DNA from: Gaiellasilicea sp963731615
Lineage (GTDB): Bacteria; Actinomycetota; Thermoleophilia; Gaiellales; Gaiellaceae
DNA: 64,000 bases
NCBI GenBank assembly: GCA_963731615.1
Contig: CAVSWD010000002.1
Coordinates: 1 to 64,000, forward strand
Direction: 5' to 3'
The position numbers and the translations under genes are program-made. Shown here piece by piece: positions 17,807-25,620 of the stretch. The notes below the pieces were generated by a model. It made no database searches, was not told where the DNA came from, and saw only the letters and a list, made by a program, of their open reading frames with translations. Every line of letters starts with the position of its first letter. Within the stretch, counting starts at the first letter, position 1.

Positions 17807-18577
17807 TCAACCTGCGAAGTGGGTCAGAGGGAGCACGATCGCGACGAGCGCGAAGCCAGCGAGGTTGAGCAGGGCGGCACGGCGGCCGCGCCAGCCTTCG
17901 TGGCGCAGCACGAGGAGGGCTGAGTAGGTGCCGAGGATCAGGAGCGTGACCCCCATCGCAGCGTCGAAGTCGCCGCGCTCGAAGCTGGCGGCACCGACGC
18001 CGATACCGAGCGTGAGCACGACGAGCGAGCCGAGAACCGTCCGGGCTGCGAGCCGATCGAGCGCGTCGAGCGGCGGCATCCGGACCCGGAGGACGCTGCG
18101 CTCGTGCCGCTTCAGCCGCCGCGCCTGCCAGAGGTAGAGCGAAGCCATGCCCGCCGCCAGGGTCAGCCCCGCGAAACCGGCCAGCATCAGGCCCGCATGA
18201 ACGGCGAGCACGATCCCGGAGCGATCCCCCTCGTCGAGCGCCGTTCCGCCGCCTGCCCAGGCAAGCGCGAGCAGCGCGACCGCGACCGGCATCACCGTCA
18301 GCCCGAGCAGGCGGTAGCGCGGGGTGCAGCCCCAGATCAGGTACGCGCCGACGACGAACCAGACGAAGAGGTTGAGCGCGCCCGCCCACGTTCCCCACGG
18401 GAACCCTTCGGCCGAGACTCCCTGGCCGACGAGCAACGCGGTCTGCGCGAGCCAGCCGAGCCGGACGCCCCAGGTTGCGAGCCGCCCGGCGACGCCGGGC
18501 CCGCGCAGTTCGCCCGCGTAGGCGAACGCGGCCTCCCCGTAGGCGAGCAGAGCCGGGACGACGAGGAACTCAGCCAT
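17807..18577 (-). CDS. Cytochrome c assembly protein CcsA/HemX-like
   Basis: 256-residue membrane protein with about eight hydrophobic helices and a tryptophan-rich segment (FPWGTWAGALNLFVWFV, about 59-75), the WWD-like heme-handling motif of CcmC/CcsA/HemX proteins. In Bacillus HemX lies next to hemA and affects HemA levels; in other bacteria the same family forms a heme-handling partner in cytochrome c maturation. Its position between ccmD and hemA supports either role. ATG start at 18577 overlaps ccmD by 8 bp. Confidence 0.85.
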   Translation of the reverse strand: MAEFLVVPALLAYGEAAFAYAGELRGPGVAGRLATWGVRLGWLAQTALLVGQGVSAEGFPWGTWAGALNLFVWFVVGAYLIWGCTPRYRLLGLTVMPVAVALLALAWAGGGTALDEGDRSGIVLAVHAGLMLAGFAGLTLAAGMASLYLWQARRLKRHERSVLRVRMPPLDALDRLAARTVLGSLVVLTLGIGVGAASFERGDFDAAMGVTLLILGTYSALLVLRHEGWRGRRAALLNLAGFALVAIVLPLTHFAG

Positions 18578-18722
18578 CCGCCCGGCGTCGGGCGAGCTCC
18601 GCCAGCTCGGCCGTCTCCCGCTCCAGTCGCGCGAGCTTCGCCGCGATGATCGCGACGTAGACGAGCACTGCCACGAAGACGACGCCGTAGGCCGCCGCGA
18701 CGTACTTCTCGCCCGAGCTCAT
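18570..18722 (-). CDS. ccmD: Heme exporter protein CcmD-like
   Basis: 50-residue protein with one transmembrane helix (AAYGVVFVAVLVYVAIIA, about 10-27) followed by a charged helix (KLARLERETAELAELARR). Size, topology and position directly after ccmC (ATGA overlap) and before hemX match CcmD, which helps release holo-CcmE from the CcmABC complex. No enzyme motif is expected. Confidence 0.85.
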   Translation of the reverse strand: MSSGEKYVAAAYGVVFVAVLVYVAIIAAKLARLERETAELAELARRRADG

Positions 18723-19426
18723 ACCGTCAGCGCCTCGCGCAGGTCGCGCAGGTTGGCATCGAGCCGCTTCCCGAGCAGTTCGAGCCGGTACAGCGAATAG
18801 GCGAGCACGCTGATCGCGAGCCAGGCGACGCAGAAGGTGAAGAACATCGTCCCCGTCATCTGCGGCCCGTCGCGGGTGAATGTCGTCGGGTGGATGAAGT
18901 CTTCGGCCAGGCGGATCGCAAGAAAGCTGACCGGGATCAACGCGACTCCGAACAGCGCGTACACCGCCGACACGTTCGCCCGTCGCGGGCCTTCGTCGAT
19001 CGAGAAGCGGAGCATGAAGTAGGCGGAGTAGAAGAGGAAGAGGACGAGGAACAACACGAGCTGGTTCGAGTCCCAGACCCACCAGTGGCCCCACGAGGCC
19101 TTGGCCCAGATCGACCCGGTCGCGAGTGTGAGCGCACCGAAGATCGTGCCCTGATGGATGGCGACGTAGCTCTCGAGGTCGTAGCGCTCCTCGCGCCTCC
19201 AGAGCAGGCGCAATGCCTTCCAGGCGCCCCAGCCGAAGCACGCATATGCGGTCAGCGCGATCGGGACGTGGAAGTAGAAGATCTTCTGCGAGATCCCCTG
19301 GTCAGCGTCCTCCGGAGCGACGAAGAACGTCAGCGTGATCGCGATCCCGACGAGCACCGCGGCGGCGGCCGCGAGCACTGGAACAGAGCTCGACGAGCCC
19401 CTGCTATTCGGAGACGACGTACTCAA
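18719..19426 (-). CDS. ccmC: Heme exporter protein CcmC
   Basis: System I cytochrome c maturation protein that presents heme to CcmE. About 235 residues, six helices. The WWD-type heme motif is visible as WAKASWGHWWVWDSNQ, flanked by conserved histidines (FYFHVP, IHQGTIFG). The start is uncertain. TTG 19426 overlaps the end of ccmB by 23 bp and gives a short cytoplasmic N-terminus; GTG 19378 would begin just before the first helix. Longer in-frame sequence upstream is antisense noise. Confidence 0.93.
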   Translation of the reverse strand: MSTSSPNSRGSSSSVPVLAAAAAVLVGIAITLTFFVAPEDADQGISQKIFYFHVPIALTAYACFGWGAWKALRLLWRREERYDLESYVAIHQGTIFGALTLATGSIWAKASWGHWWVWDSNQLVLFLVLFLFYSAYFMLRFSIDEGPRRANVSAVYALFGVALIPVSFLAIRLAEDFIHPTTFTRDGPQMTGTMFFTFCVAWLAISVLAYSLYRLELLGKRLDANLRDLREALTV

Positions 19427-20063
19427 AGGACGCCCAGCACAGTATCGCGAACACCGCGTCGTACAGACCCAGAAACGCGAGGAAGCGGGCGGGCTCGGTG
19501 GAGACACCGGCACCGACGCCGCCGACGACGAGCGGGATCGCGAGCGGGAGGAAGAGCACCGGCAGGATCAGCTCCCGGGTCTTGCTCGCGGCCGCCATCG
19601 CGGCGAGCAGGGTGCCGATGGCGCAGATCCCGATGTTCGCGAGCAGCACGCCGGCGACCGCAGCCGCGTCGAGCGGGGAGAAGAAGAGCGCGAACGCCGG
19701 CAGGGCGACGAGCTCGATCGCGGCGAGGAAGATGAAGACTGCGACCGACTTGCCGAGCCAGATCGCACTGCGGTCGCTGGGCGCCAGCACGAGCCCGTCG
19801 AGCGCACCGCCCTCGCGCTCCGGCGCCCACGCCCGCGCAAGCCCGAGCAGGGCCGTGAACACGAGCGCGACCCAGAGCAGCCCCTGCGCCGCGACCTCGT
19901 CGGCGCCGGTCGGCAACGCCTCGGCGCCGGCCGGCAAGGCGAAGTGGAAGACGACGAGCGTCGAGAGGACGAAGAGGAGCATCGCCGGCAGCGTGTCGCG
20001 GGCCCGCAGCTCCAGCCGCAGGTCCTTGTGGGCGAGCGCCGCCACGTCGGCGAGGTAGCTCAT
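19404..20063 (-). CDS. ccmB: Heme exporter protein CcmB
   Basis: Membrane subunit of the CcmAB ABC transporter that drives release of holo-CcmE. 219 residues, about six helices. Family features are the N-terminal HKDLRLELRARDTLPAMLLF, the cytoplasmic ERE segment in AWAPEREGGALDGLVLAPSD, and VLFLPLAIPLVVGG. ATG start overlaps the ccmA TGA (ATGA). Confidence 0.94.
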   Translation of the reverse strand: MSYLADVAALAHKDLRLELRARDTLPAMLLFVLSTLVVFHFALPAGAEALPTGADEVAAQGLLWVALVFTALLGLARAWAPEREGGALDGLVLAPSDRSAIWLGKSVAVFIFLAAIELVALPAFALFFSPLDAAAVAGVLLANIGICAIGTLLAAMAAASKTRELILPVLFLPLAIPLVVGGVGAGVSTEPARFLAFLGLYDAVFAILCWASFEYVVSE

Positions 20064-20659
20064 GCGAGCACCACCCGACCGGTCGCCAGCGGCTCGACCC
20101 TGGCCGGATCGTGCGTCGAGAGCAGCACGGTCGCCGAGCCCGCCAGCTCGGCGAGCAGGCGGTCGAGCAGCTCCGCCCCTTCGGCGTCGAGGGCGGTGAA
20201 CGGCTCGTCGAGCACGAGCAGGCTGGGGTCGTGCAGCAGCGCCCGACAGAGTGCGAGGCGCTGAATCATCCCGCGCGAGAACGAGCCGGCCCGCTCGGCA
20301 CGGACTTCCCAGAGGCCGAAGCGCTCCAGCAGCATCCCGATCCGCTCCCGCCGCTCCGGAACGCGGTAGAGACGGCCGTAGAGATCGAGATTCTCGAGCG
20401 CGGTCAGATCGCGATAGAGCAGCGGCTCGTGGCCCAGGTAGCCCAGCTCTCTCCGCTCGGCATCGACCTCGAGCACCCCACCCGTCGGCGCGGCCAGCCC
20501 TGCGACCAGCCTAAGCAGCGTCGTCTTCCCGGATCCGTTAGCTCCCGAGACAACAAGGCAGCCGCCACGCTCGAGGTCGAGGTCGAGCGGGCGCAATGCC
20601 CGCCTGCGGCCGTAGCGCTTCTCGACCGCGCGAGCCCGGATCACAGGAGCGCTGATCAC
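20060..20659 (-). CDS. ccmA: Heme exporter ATP-binding protein CcmA
   Basis: ABC ATPase of the cytochrome c maturation system, 199 residues. Walker A is GANGSGKTTLLR (about 42-53). The signature helix appears as SFSRGMIQRLALCRALL, a little divergent from LSGGQ as is usual for CcmA. Walker B is LLVLDEPFTALD, and the switch His is in STHDP. GTG start at 20659 overlaps the ubiA TGA. It heads the ccmABCD block; ccmE, ccmF and ccmG/H are not in the window. Confidence 0.94.
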   Translation of the reverse strand: MISAPVIRARAVEKRYGRRRALRPLDLDLERGGCLVVSGANGSGKTTLLRLVAGLAAPTGGVLEVDAERRELGYLGHEPLLYRDLTALENLDLYGRLYRVPERRERIGMLLERFGLWEVRAERAGSFSRGMIQRLALCRALLHDPSLLVLDEPFTALDAEGAELLDRLLAELAGSATVLLSTHDPARVEPLATGRVVLA

Positions 20660-21519
20660 AAGAGCACGTCGGCCAGGACGAAGCCGAAGAAGACGATGCT
20701 GATGACGCCGTTGACCGTGAAGAACGCGGCGTCGAGGCGTCGGAGATCGCCGGGCCGGACGAGCGAGTGCTCGTAGCCGAGCAGCCCCGCCACGACCGCG
20801 ACCCCGAGCCAGTACGCAAGCCCGACGTCGAGCCCCACGCCTGCAGCCGCGAGCAGGACGATGGTGCCCAGATGGAACAAACGAGCCCCGAGGAAGACAC
20901 CGCGCTCGCCGAAGCGCACTGCCCACGAGTGCAGGCCGTGCGCCCGATCGTGCTCGAGATCGAAGAGGGAGTAGAAGAGGTCGAAGCCCGCGACCCACAG
21001 CGCCACGGCGCCACCGAGCGCCACCGCTTGCCACGGCAGCTCGCCCGTGACGGCCACCCACGCCCCCACCGGCGCGAGCCCGAGCGAGACGCCGAGCCAG
21101 AGATGACAGAGCCAGGTCACCCGCTTCAGGTACGGATAGATGACGAAGAGCGCGACCGGGATCGGCCAGAGCCAGCGCACGACGGGGTCGAGCTGCCACA
21201 CCGCCACAAGGAAAACGCCCAGCGCGAGCGCGCAGAGCGCAGCGACCTGCGTGCGTGAGAGCGCCCCGGACGGAAGCTCACGAGTCGCCGTGCGCGGATT
21301 GCGAGCGTCCAGCTCGGCGTCGATCAGGCGGTTGAGCCCCATCGCCAGCGTCCGAGCGCCGACCATCGCGACCGTCACCCACACCCAGTCGGCGGTGGAG
21401 GGCGCCTCGCCGAGCGCGAGCAGCATCCCCACGTACGCGAACGGCAGCGCGAACACGGTGTGCTCGAGCTTCACGAGCGATGCGAAGCGGCCCGGCAGCG
21501 AGACGGCGGTGGTGCTCAT
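20656..21519 (-). CDS. UbiA-family prenyltransferase (MqnP/UbiA type)
   Basis: Membrane aromatic prenyltransferase, 287 residues, about eight helices. The two Asp-rich Mg-prenyl-diphosphate motifs are NRLIDAELDARNPRTATREL (about 63-82) and DLEHDRAHGLHSW (about 191-203). The first motif matches UbiA and the futalosine-pathway menaquinone enzyme MqnP more closely than MenA. An actinobacterium needs menaquinone, so MqnP is the likelier role, but the substrate is inferred. ATG start at 21519 overlaps the moaB TGA. Confidence 0.85.
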   Translation of the reverse strand: MSTTAVSLPGRFASLVKLEHTVFALPFAYVGMLLALGEAPSTADWVWVTVAMVGARTLAMGLNRLIDAELDARNPRTATRELPSGALSRTQVAALCALALGVFLVAVWQLDPVVRWLWPIPVALFVIYPYLKRVTWLCHLWLGVSLGLAPVGAWVAVTGELPWQAVALGGAVALWVAGFDLFYSLFDLEHDRAHGLHSWAVRFGERGVFLGARLFHLGTIVLLAAAGVGLDVGLAYWLGVAVVAGLLGYEHSLVRPGDLRRLDAAFFTVNGVISIVFFGFVLADVLL

Positions 21520-21995
21520 GTCTGCCTGTGCGCTGTCTCGGCCTCGGCCAGGAGGCCTAGCGCATGCGCGAGCGCCGGCTGCAGCACCGCGAACCCATCT
21601 CGGCAGCCGCCGGGTGAGCCGGGCAGGTTGACCACGAGCGTCCGCCCGTGGATGCCGGCCACACCGCGCGAGAGCAGTGCGTGAGGCGTCCTCGCAATCG
21701 AGTCGGCGCGGATCGCCTCGGCGATGCCCGGTGCCTCGCGGTCGATCACCGAGCCAGTGGCCTCGGGCGTGACGTCGCGCGGAGCGACGCCGGTGCCCCC
21801 GGTCGTGAGCACGAGCGCGACCCCGCCCGAGAGCTCGACGATCGCGGCTGCAATCTCGTCTGCATCGTCCGGCACGATCCGCCGCGCCACCTCGTAGCCG
21901 TCGCCGGCCAGCAGCTCGGCGAGGAGATCGCCACTCTTGTCCTCTCGGGTTCCGGCCGCGACACCGTCGGAAACCGTGAGCACCGCGGCCTTCAC
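21516..21995 (-). CDS. moaB: Molybdopterin adenylyltransferase (MoaB/MogA family)
   Basis: 159-residue MoCF_biosynth domain protein that adenylates molybdopterin before metal insertion. Motifs: VLTVSDGVAAGTREDKSG, LVLTTGGTGVAPRDVTPEA (the MPT-binding GGTG) and VVNLPGSPGGC. GTG start at 21995 overlaps the moaC stop. moeA, the next enzyme, lies separately at 30343-31545. Confidence 0.92.
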   Translation of the reverse strand: MKAAVLTVSDGVAAGTREDKSGDLLAELLAGDGYEVARRIVPDDADEIAAAIVELSGGVALVLTTGGTGVAPRDVTPEATGSVIDREAPGIAEAIRADSIARTPHALLSRGVAGIHGRTLVVNLPGSPGGCRDGFAVLQPALAHALGLLAEAETAHRQT

Positions 21996-22438
21996 GCCTC
22001 CGCCTTGGTCTTTTCGACGAGGGTGATCTCACTGACGACCATGCTCTTGTCGATCGCCTTGGCCATGTCGTAGACCGTCAACGCTGCGATCGACGCGGCG
22101 ACGAGCGCCTCCATCTCGACGCCGGTCTGCGCGGTCGTCTCCGCAGACGCGACGATCTCGACGCCGTCGGCCACGAGCTCGAGCGAGACATCGACCACCG
22201 AGAGCGGCAGCGGATGGCAAAGCGGGATCAGCTCACTCGTCCGCTTGGCCGCCATGATCCCGGCGATCTGCGCCGTCGCCAGCGCATCGCCCTTCGGCAG
22301 CGCGCCGAGCTGCTGCGCCGTGTCGGTCCCCATTCGGACCTTTGCGCGGGCGACGGCGCGTCGACGCGAGCTCGGCTTGCCGCCGACGTCGACCATCCGC
22401 ACGGAGCCGGTCTCGTCGACATGCGAGAGGTCGCTCAT
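21992..22438 (-). CDS. moaC: Cyclic pyranopterin monophosphate synthase
   Basis: Completes the first stage of molybdenum cofactor synthesis with MoaA. 148 residues. Family features: MVDVGGKPSSRRRAVARA, LCHPLPLSVVDV (substrate-site HP), and GVEMEALVAASIAALTVYDM with the catalytic Lys in AIDKSMVV. ATG start at 22438 overlaps the otsA stop (ATGA). moaA is not in the window. Confidence 0.95.
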   Translation of the reverse strand: MSDLSHVDETGSVRMVDVGGKPSSRRRAVARAKVRMGTDTAQQLGALPKGDALATAQIAGIMAAKRTSELIPLCHPLPLSVVDVSLELVADGVEIVASAETTAQTGVEMEALVAASIAALTVYDMAKAIDKSMVVSEITLVEKTKAEA

Positions 22439-23841
22439 AACGGCCGCATCGTACTGGCGCGGTCGAGGTCAGCCATCTGCGCCGCGATCCACTCGGACAG
22501 GTCGTGTCGGCGGACGTGCCCGCGGATCGCCTCGAGCCAGGCGTTGCGCTGCCCGGCGGACAGCTCCAGGGCCTCCTCCAGCGCGTTCGCCTGCTGCTCG
22601 ACGTCGAGCGGATCGACCGCAACGACCCAGCTTCTGAGCTCCTCGTATGCTCCAGCGTTGACCGATAAGACAACAACACCATCCCGTTCGTTGACGAGCG
22701 GCGCCTCTTTGGCTACGAGGTTGAGCCCGTCCATGACCGCGTTCACGAACAGGACGTCGAACTGCTTGTAGCCGGCGATCGACTGTGGGAAGTCGTCGGC
22801 GATCCGCAGCTGCAGCGCTCCCGGAAAGCGCGTCTCGAGGTCAGCTGCAGCCGACTCGATCCGCTCGCGCTCCTCCACGTACTCGGGGATCTCCTGGCGG
22901 GACGCGTCGAGCAGGGCGAGCATCGCCACGCGGCCGCGAAGGTCGGGTCGTCGCTCGAGCAACTGCCCGAACGCCTCGAGCCCCCGCACGATGTTCTTCG
23001 ACGGATCGGTCCTGTCGACACGGAGGATCAGGCGCTCCGGCCGCGATGAGAGCAGGTCACGCTCTCGCGCGAGAACATCCTCGCTCCGGGCGAGCGCGCT
23101 GAACTCCTCCGGGTCGATCGAGATCGGATGCGCGGTGACGAGTGAACTGGACGGATCGAGGCCGAGCTCGCCGCAGACAGCCAGAAACGCCCGCCGCCAG
23201 CGCTCCGTGTGGAAGCCGACGACGTCGTTGGCCAGCAGGCCCTCGTGAATCGCGCGCACGATCGGCGCCGGCAGGACGCCCCAGCCGGCTGCACCGACCC
23301 AGGGGATGTGGGTGAAGTGCGCCAGCCTGGCTGCCGGACGGAGTTCGCGGACGAGCCCGGGTGCCACGTAGAGGTGGTAGTCGTGGAAGAACACGGTCGC
23401 CTCCGGCTGGCGATCGAGCTCCTCGACGACCGCGTCGGCGAAGGCCCGGTTGACGGCGAAGTAGCCGTCCTCCCAGGCAGCCGAGAGATCCGCGGCGGGA
23501 TCGTGCTTGCGCTCCCAGAGGCCATGCTGGACGAACCAGAGCGCGGGGTTCGCGACGACGTTGTAGTAGAGGTCATACGCGTCGGGCTCATGCGCGACGA
23601 GACGGAGCCGGTAGCGCGAGCCGTCTGGCGCGGCGTCGTCGACGCGTCCTGCGGCCGCGACCGCGCGGTCTTCCTCCGACAGGGCGCTTGCGATCCACGT
23701 CACATCGTGGTGGGAGACGAGCGGAGCCAGTGCGGTCACAAGACCACCTGCGCCCCGCCGCGCGACGCGCTCGCCGTCTTCGCGCCCGTACGCAATCGGA
23801 CCACGGTTCGAGACGACGATCAGCTTGCGGCGCTGCGGCAC
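22435..23841 (-). CDS. otsA: Trehalose-6-phosphate synthase, GT20 family
   Basis: Glycosyltransferase family 20 enzyme, joining a sugar nucleotide to glucose-6-phosphate. 468 residues, the usual length. Visible motifs: VVSNRGP near the N-terminus, RGAGGLVTAL, HDYHLYVAPGLVR, THIPWVG, GFHTERWRRAFL, RVDRTDPSKN (with the phosphate/nucleotide Arg and Lys) and MDGLNLVAKE. No OtsB phosphatase domain is fused. A related acceptor such as glucosylglycerol-phosphate cannot be excluded. Second gene after the rsbW-like gene (9-bp gap), so it may be stress controlled. GTG start at 23841. Confidence 0.88.
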   Translation of the reverse strand: MPQRRKLIVVSNRGPIAYGREDGERVARRGAGGLVTALAPLVSHHDVTWIASALSEEDRAVAAAGRVDDAAPDGSRYRLRLVAHEPDAYDLYYNVVANPALWFVQHGLWERKHDPAADLSAAWEDGYFAVNRAFADAVVEELDRQPEATVFFHDYHLYVAPGLVRELRPAARLAHFTHIPWVGAAGWGVLPAPIVRAIHEGLLANDVVGFHTERWRRAFLAVCGELGLDPSSSLVTAHPISIDPEEFSALARSEDVLARERDLLSSRPERLILRVDRTDPSKNIVRGLEAFGQLLERRPDLRGRVAMLALLDASRQEIPEYVEERERIESAAADLETRFPGALQLRIADDFPQSIAGYKQFDVLFVNAVMDGLNLVAKEAPLVNERDGVVVLSVNAGAYEELRSWVVAVDPLDVEQQANALEEALELSAGQRNAWLEAIRGHVRRHDLSEWIAAQMADLDRASTMRPL

Positions 23842-23850
23842 GCGCCGAGA

Positions 23851-24288
23851 CTAAAGGAGCTTCACAAAACGCAGGCGGGAGCCGCTGCCGTCCGGGCCAC
23901 CGCCGATCTCGACCTCGTCTGCGATCGAGCGGATGATCGCGATCCCGAGCCCGCCTTCCGAAAGGTCGCCGGACTCGTCGGGCTGCTCGTCGAGCTCGAA
24001 GCCGGATCCGTCGTCGGCAACCTCCACGATCAGGCGGTCGTCACGGAGCTCGAACGTGATCGCGACACTGCCCTCGTGGTCGTTATAAGCGTGGCGGACC
24101 GAGTTCGAGCAGGCTTCCGTCAGCGCGAGCTTGAGATCGGCGAGCGTGTCCTCCGGCAGCGGCCGAACCCGCGTCAGCCCGGCGAGTGCGAGGCGAGAGA
24201 GAGTGATGTATTCCGGCTTGGCCGGAATCGTCAGCTGGACTGTCCTGGCGCCGTTCTGCGCTGGCGCAAGCTGCTCGCTCACTGTCAA
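23851..24288 (-). CDS. RsbW-like anti-sigma factor / serine kinase
   Basis: 145-residue GHKL ATPase of the RsbW/SpoIIAB group, which binds a sigma factor and phosphorylates an anti-anti-sigma protein. N-box: LKLALTEACSNSVRHAY (about 52-68). G1 box: VEVADDGSGFEL (about 88-99). G2 region: GGLGIAIIRSIADEVEI. There is no neighbouring sigma factor or STAS protein. The start may be TTG 24288 or GTG 24282; GTG is better placed after GAGTGGG. First gene of a long minus-strand run starting with otsA. Confidence 0.87.
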   Translation of the reverse strand: MTVSEQLAPAQNGARTVQLTIPAKPEYITLSRLALAGLTRVRPLPEDTLADLKLALTEACSNSVRHAYNDHEGSVAITFELRDDRLIVEVADDGSGFELDEQPDESGDLSEGGLGIAIIRSIADEVEIGGGPDGSGSRLRFVKLL

Positions 24289-24346
24289 CCCACTCGCTAG
24301 CGTTTCTACTGAAAACTACTGAACTCTGATAACTCCTGAGAGGGTT

Positions 24347-24372
24347 CTACCCGGCGCGGGGACGCCTGAAAC
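24347..24372 (-). promoter_or_regulatory. Sigma-B-like promoter for rsbW-like/otsA operon
   Basis: On the minus strand GTTTCA (24372-24367), a 14-base spacer and GGGTAG (24352-24347) differ by one base each from the sigma-B consensus GTTTAA-N12-14-GGGTAT. It lies just past the htrA stop and about 60-70 bp before the rsbW-like start. A pair of direct repeats TTCAGTAG follows at about 24300-24321. No transcript data, so this is a sequence match only. Confidence 0.4.
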
Positions 24373-24376
24373 CCGC

Positions 24377-25612
24377 TCATCCCTGTGGATTCAGCGGCCG
24401 CTCGATCAAACGCACGCGCACCGTTTCGCGTTTGCCCTTGCCGCGCCGCAGCACCGTGACCGAGACCGTGTCGCCCGGCCGGAATCGCTCGGTGACGATC
24501 CGGGCGATGTCGGCCGCACGCTGGACGCGCTTGCCCGCGAAGGACACGATCAGGTCGCCGCCGAGGCTGATCGGGATGCCGTTGAAGAGCTCGTCGTTCG
24601 TGCCGCCGTGCAGCCCCGCCTTGTCGGCCGGTGCGCCGTCGACCACCGACTGGATCAACGCGCCGCGCGAGGCGTCGAGGTCGTACTGCTTCGCGATCGC
24701 GGGCGTGATGTCCTGGGTCGTGACGCCCACGTACGCGTAGGCGACGCGGCCCGTCACGAGCAGCTGCTCCATCGAACGCCGAGCCGAGTTGATCGGGATC
24801 GCGAAGCCGACGCCTTCGTTCCCGCCCGACTCGGTGCTGATCTGCGCGTTGATGCCGATCACGCGCCCGCGGGCGTCGAGCAGCGGGCCGCCCGAGTTGC
24901 CACGGTTGATCGGCGCGTCGATCTGGATCGCGCCGGCGACGTCGTAGTCCGAGGTGAGCGACCGGATCGAGCGCTCGACGGCCGAGACGACGCCGACCGC
25001 CAGCGAGCTCTCCTGGCCGAACGGGCTGCCGATCGCGGCAACGGGCTCGCCGACGACGACCCGGCTCGAGTCGCCGAGCGGCACCGGCTGGACGGCGTGG
25101 TCGCCGGGGTCGACCTTGACGACGCCGGTGTCGTTGAACAGATCCCAGCCGACGATCTTGGCGGGGATGCGGTCGCCGTCCGCGAAGACCACATACACGC
25201 GCGAGGCGCCCCGCACCGCGTCAGCCTCGCCCGCGTCCGTGACGACGTGCGAGTTGGTGAGGATGTGGCCGTCGTCGGAGACGACGAAGCCGGAGCCCTG
25301 CGAGCGCTGGCCGTCGGCGAAGGACGAGTAGATCGTGACGACGCCGGGGGAACGGCTCGCGTAGATCCGCGCGGGATTGAAGCTGTTGCCGACCAGCGGC
25401 GCCGTTCCGGAGGCCGCCGTGCCCGGCTGCTGCGTCACATCCGAGACGACAACGGTTCGAACATCGCCGTCACCGACCCAGCCGGCAGCCTGACCGACGA
25501 TGAGGACGGCCGCGGCGCCGAGAGCGGCAGCCACGAGCGCCACCACGGCGAGAACACCGGCACGCATGCGGCTCACTGTAGCGACGGCCGCGGCGACGGC
25601 CGCCGTTTTCAC
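24377..25612 (-). CDS. HtrA/DegP-family serine protease with PDZ domain
   Basis: Membrane-anchored S1C protease for envelope protein quality control. One transmembrane helix at about 18-42, protease domain about 75-290 and PDZ domain about 300-400. The catalytic triad is His122 (LTNSHVV), Asp161 (FNDTGVVKV) and Ser240 (RGNSGGPLL). GTG 25612 overlaps the kinase TGA (GTGA); ATG 25567 (MRAGVLAV) is an alternative directly before the helix. Its placement downstream of a two-component pair suggests the pair controls envelope stress or maintenance. Confidence 0.92.
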   Translation of the reverse strand: MKTAAVAAAVATVSRMRAGVLAVVALVAAALGAAAVLIVGQAAGWVGDGDVRTVVVSDVTQQPGTAASGTAPLVGNSFNPARIYASRSPGVVTIYSSFADGQRSQGSGFVVSDDGHILTNSHVVTDAGEADAVRGASRVYVVFADGDRIPAKIVGWDLFNDTGVVKVDPGDHAVQPVPLGDSSRVVVGEPVAAIGSPFGQESSLAVGVVSAVERSIRSLTSDYDVAGAIQIDAPINRGNSGGPLLDARGRVIGINAQISTESGGNEGVGFAIPINSARRSMEQLLVTGRVAYAYVGVTTQDITPAIAKQYDLDASRGALIQSVVDGAPADKAGLHGGTNDELFNGIPISLGGDLIVSFAGKRVQRAADIARIVTERFRPGDTVSVTVLRRGKGKRETVRVRLIERPLNPQG

Positions 25613-25620
25613 GTGAAAAC
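25605..25620. promoter_or_regulatory. parS-like palindrome (candidate ParB-binding site)
   Basis: GTTTTCACGTGAAAAC is a perfect 16-bp palindrome whose 12-bp core TTTCACGTGAAA is identical to the core of the bacterial parS consensus (TGTTTCACGTGAAACA); only the outer two bases on each side are swapped. It spans the stop of the sensor kinase and start of htrA, about 17 kb from parA/parB and 22 kb from the putative origin, within the range where parS sites normally cluster. I found no second copy in the window. Confidence 0.55.
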
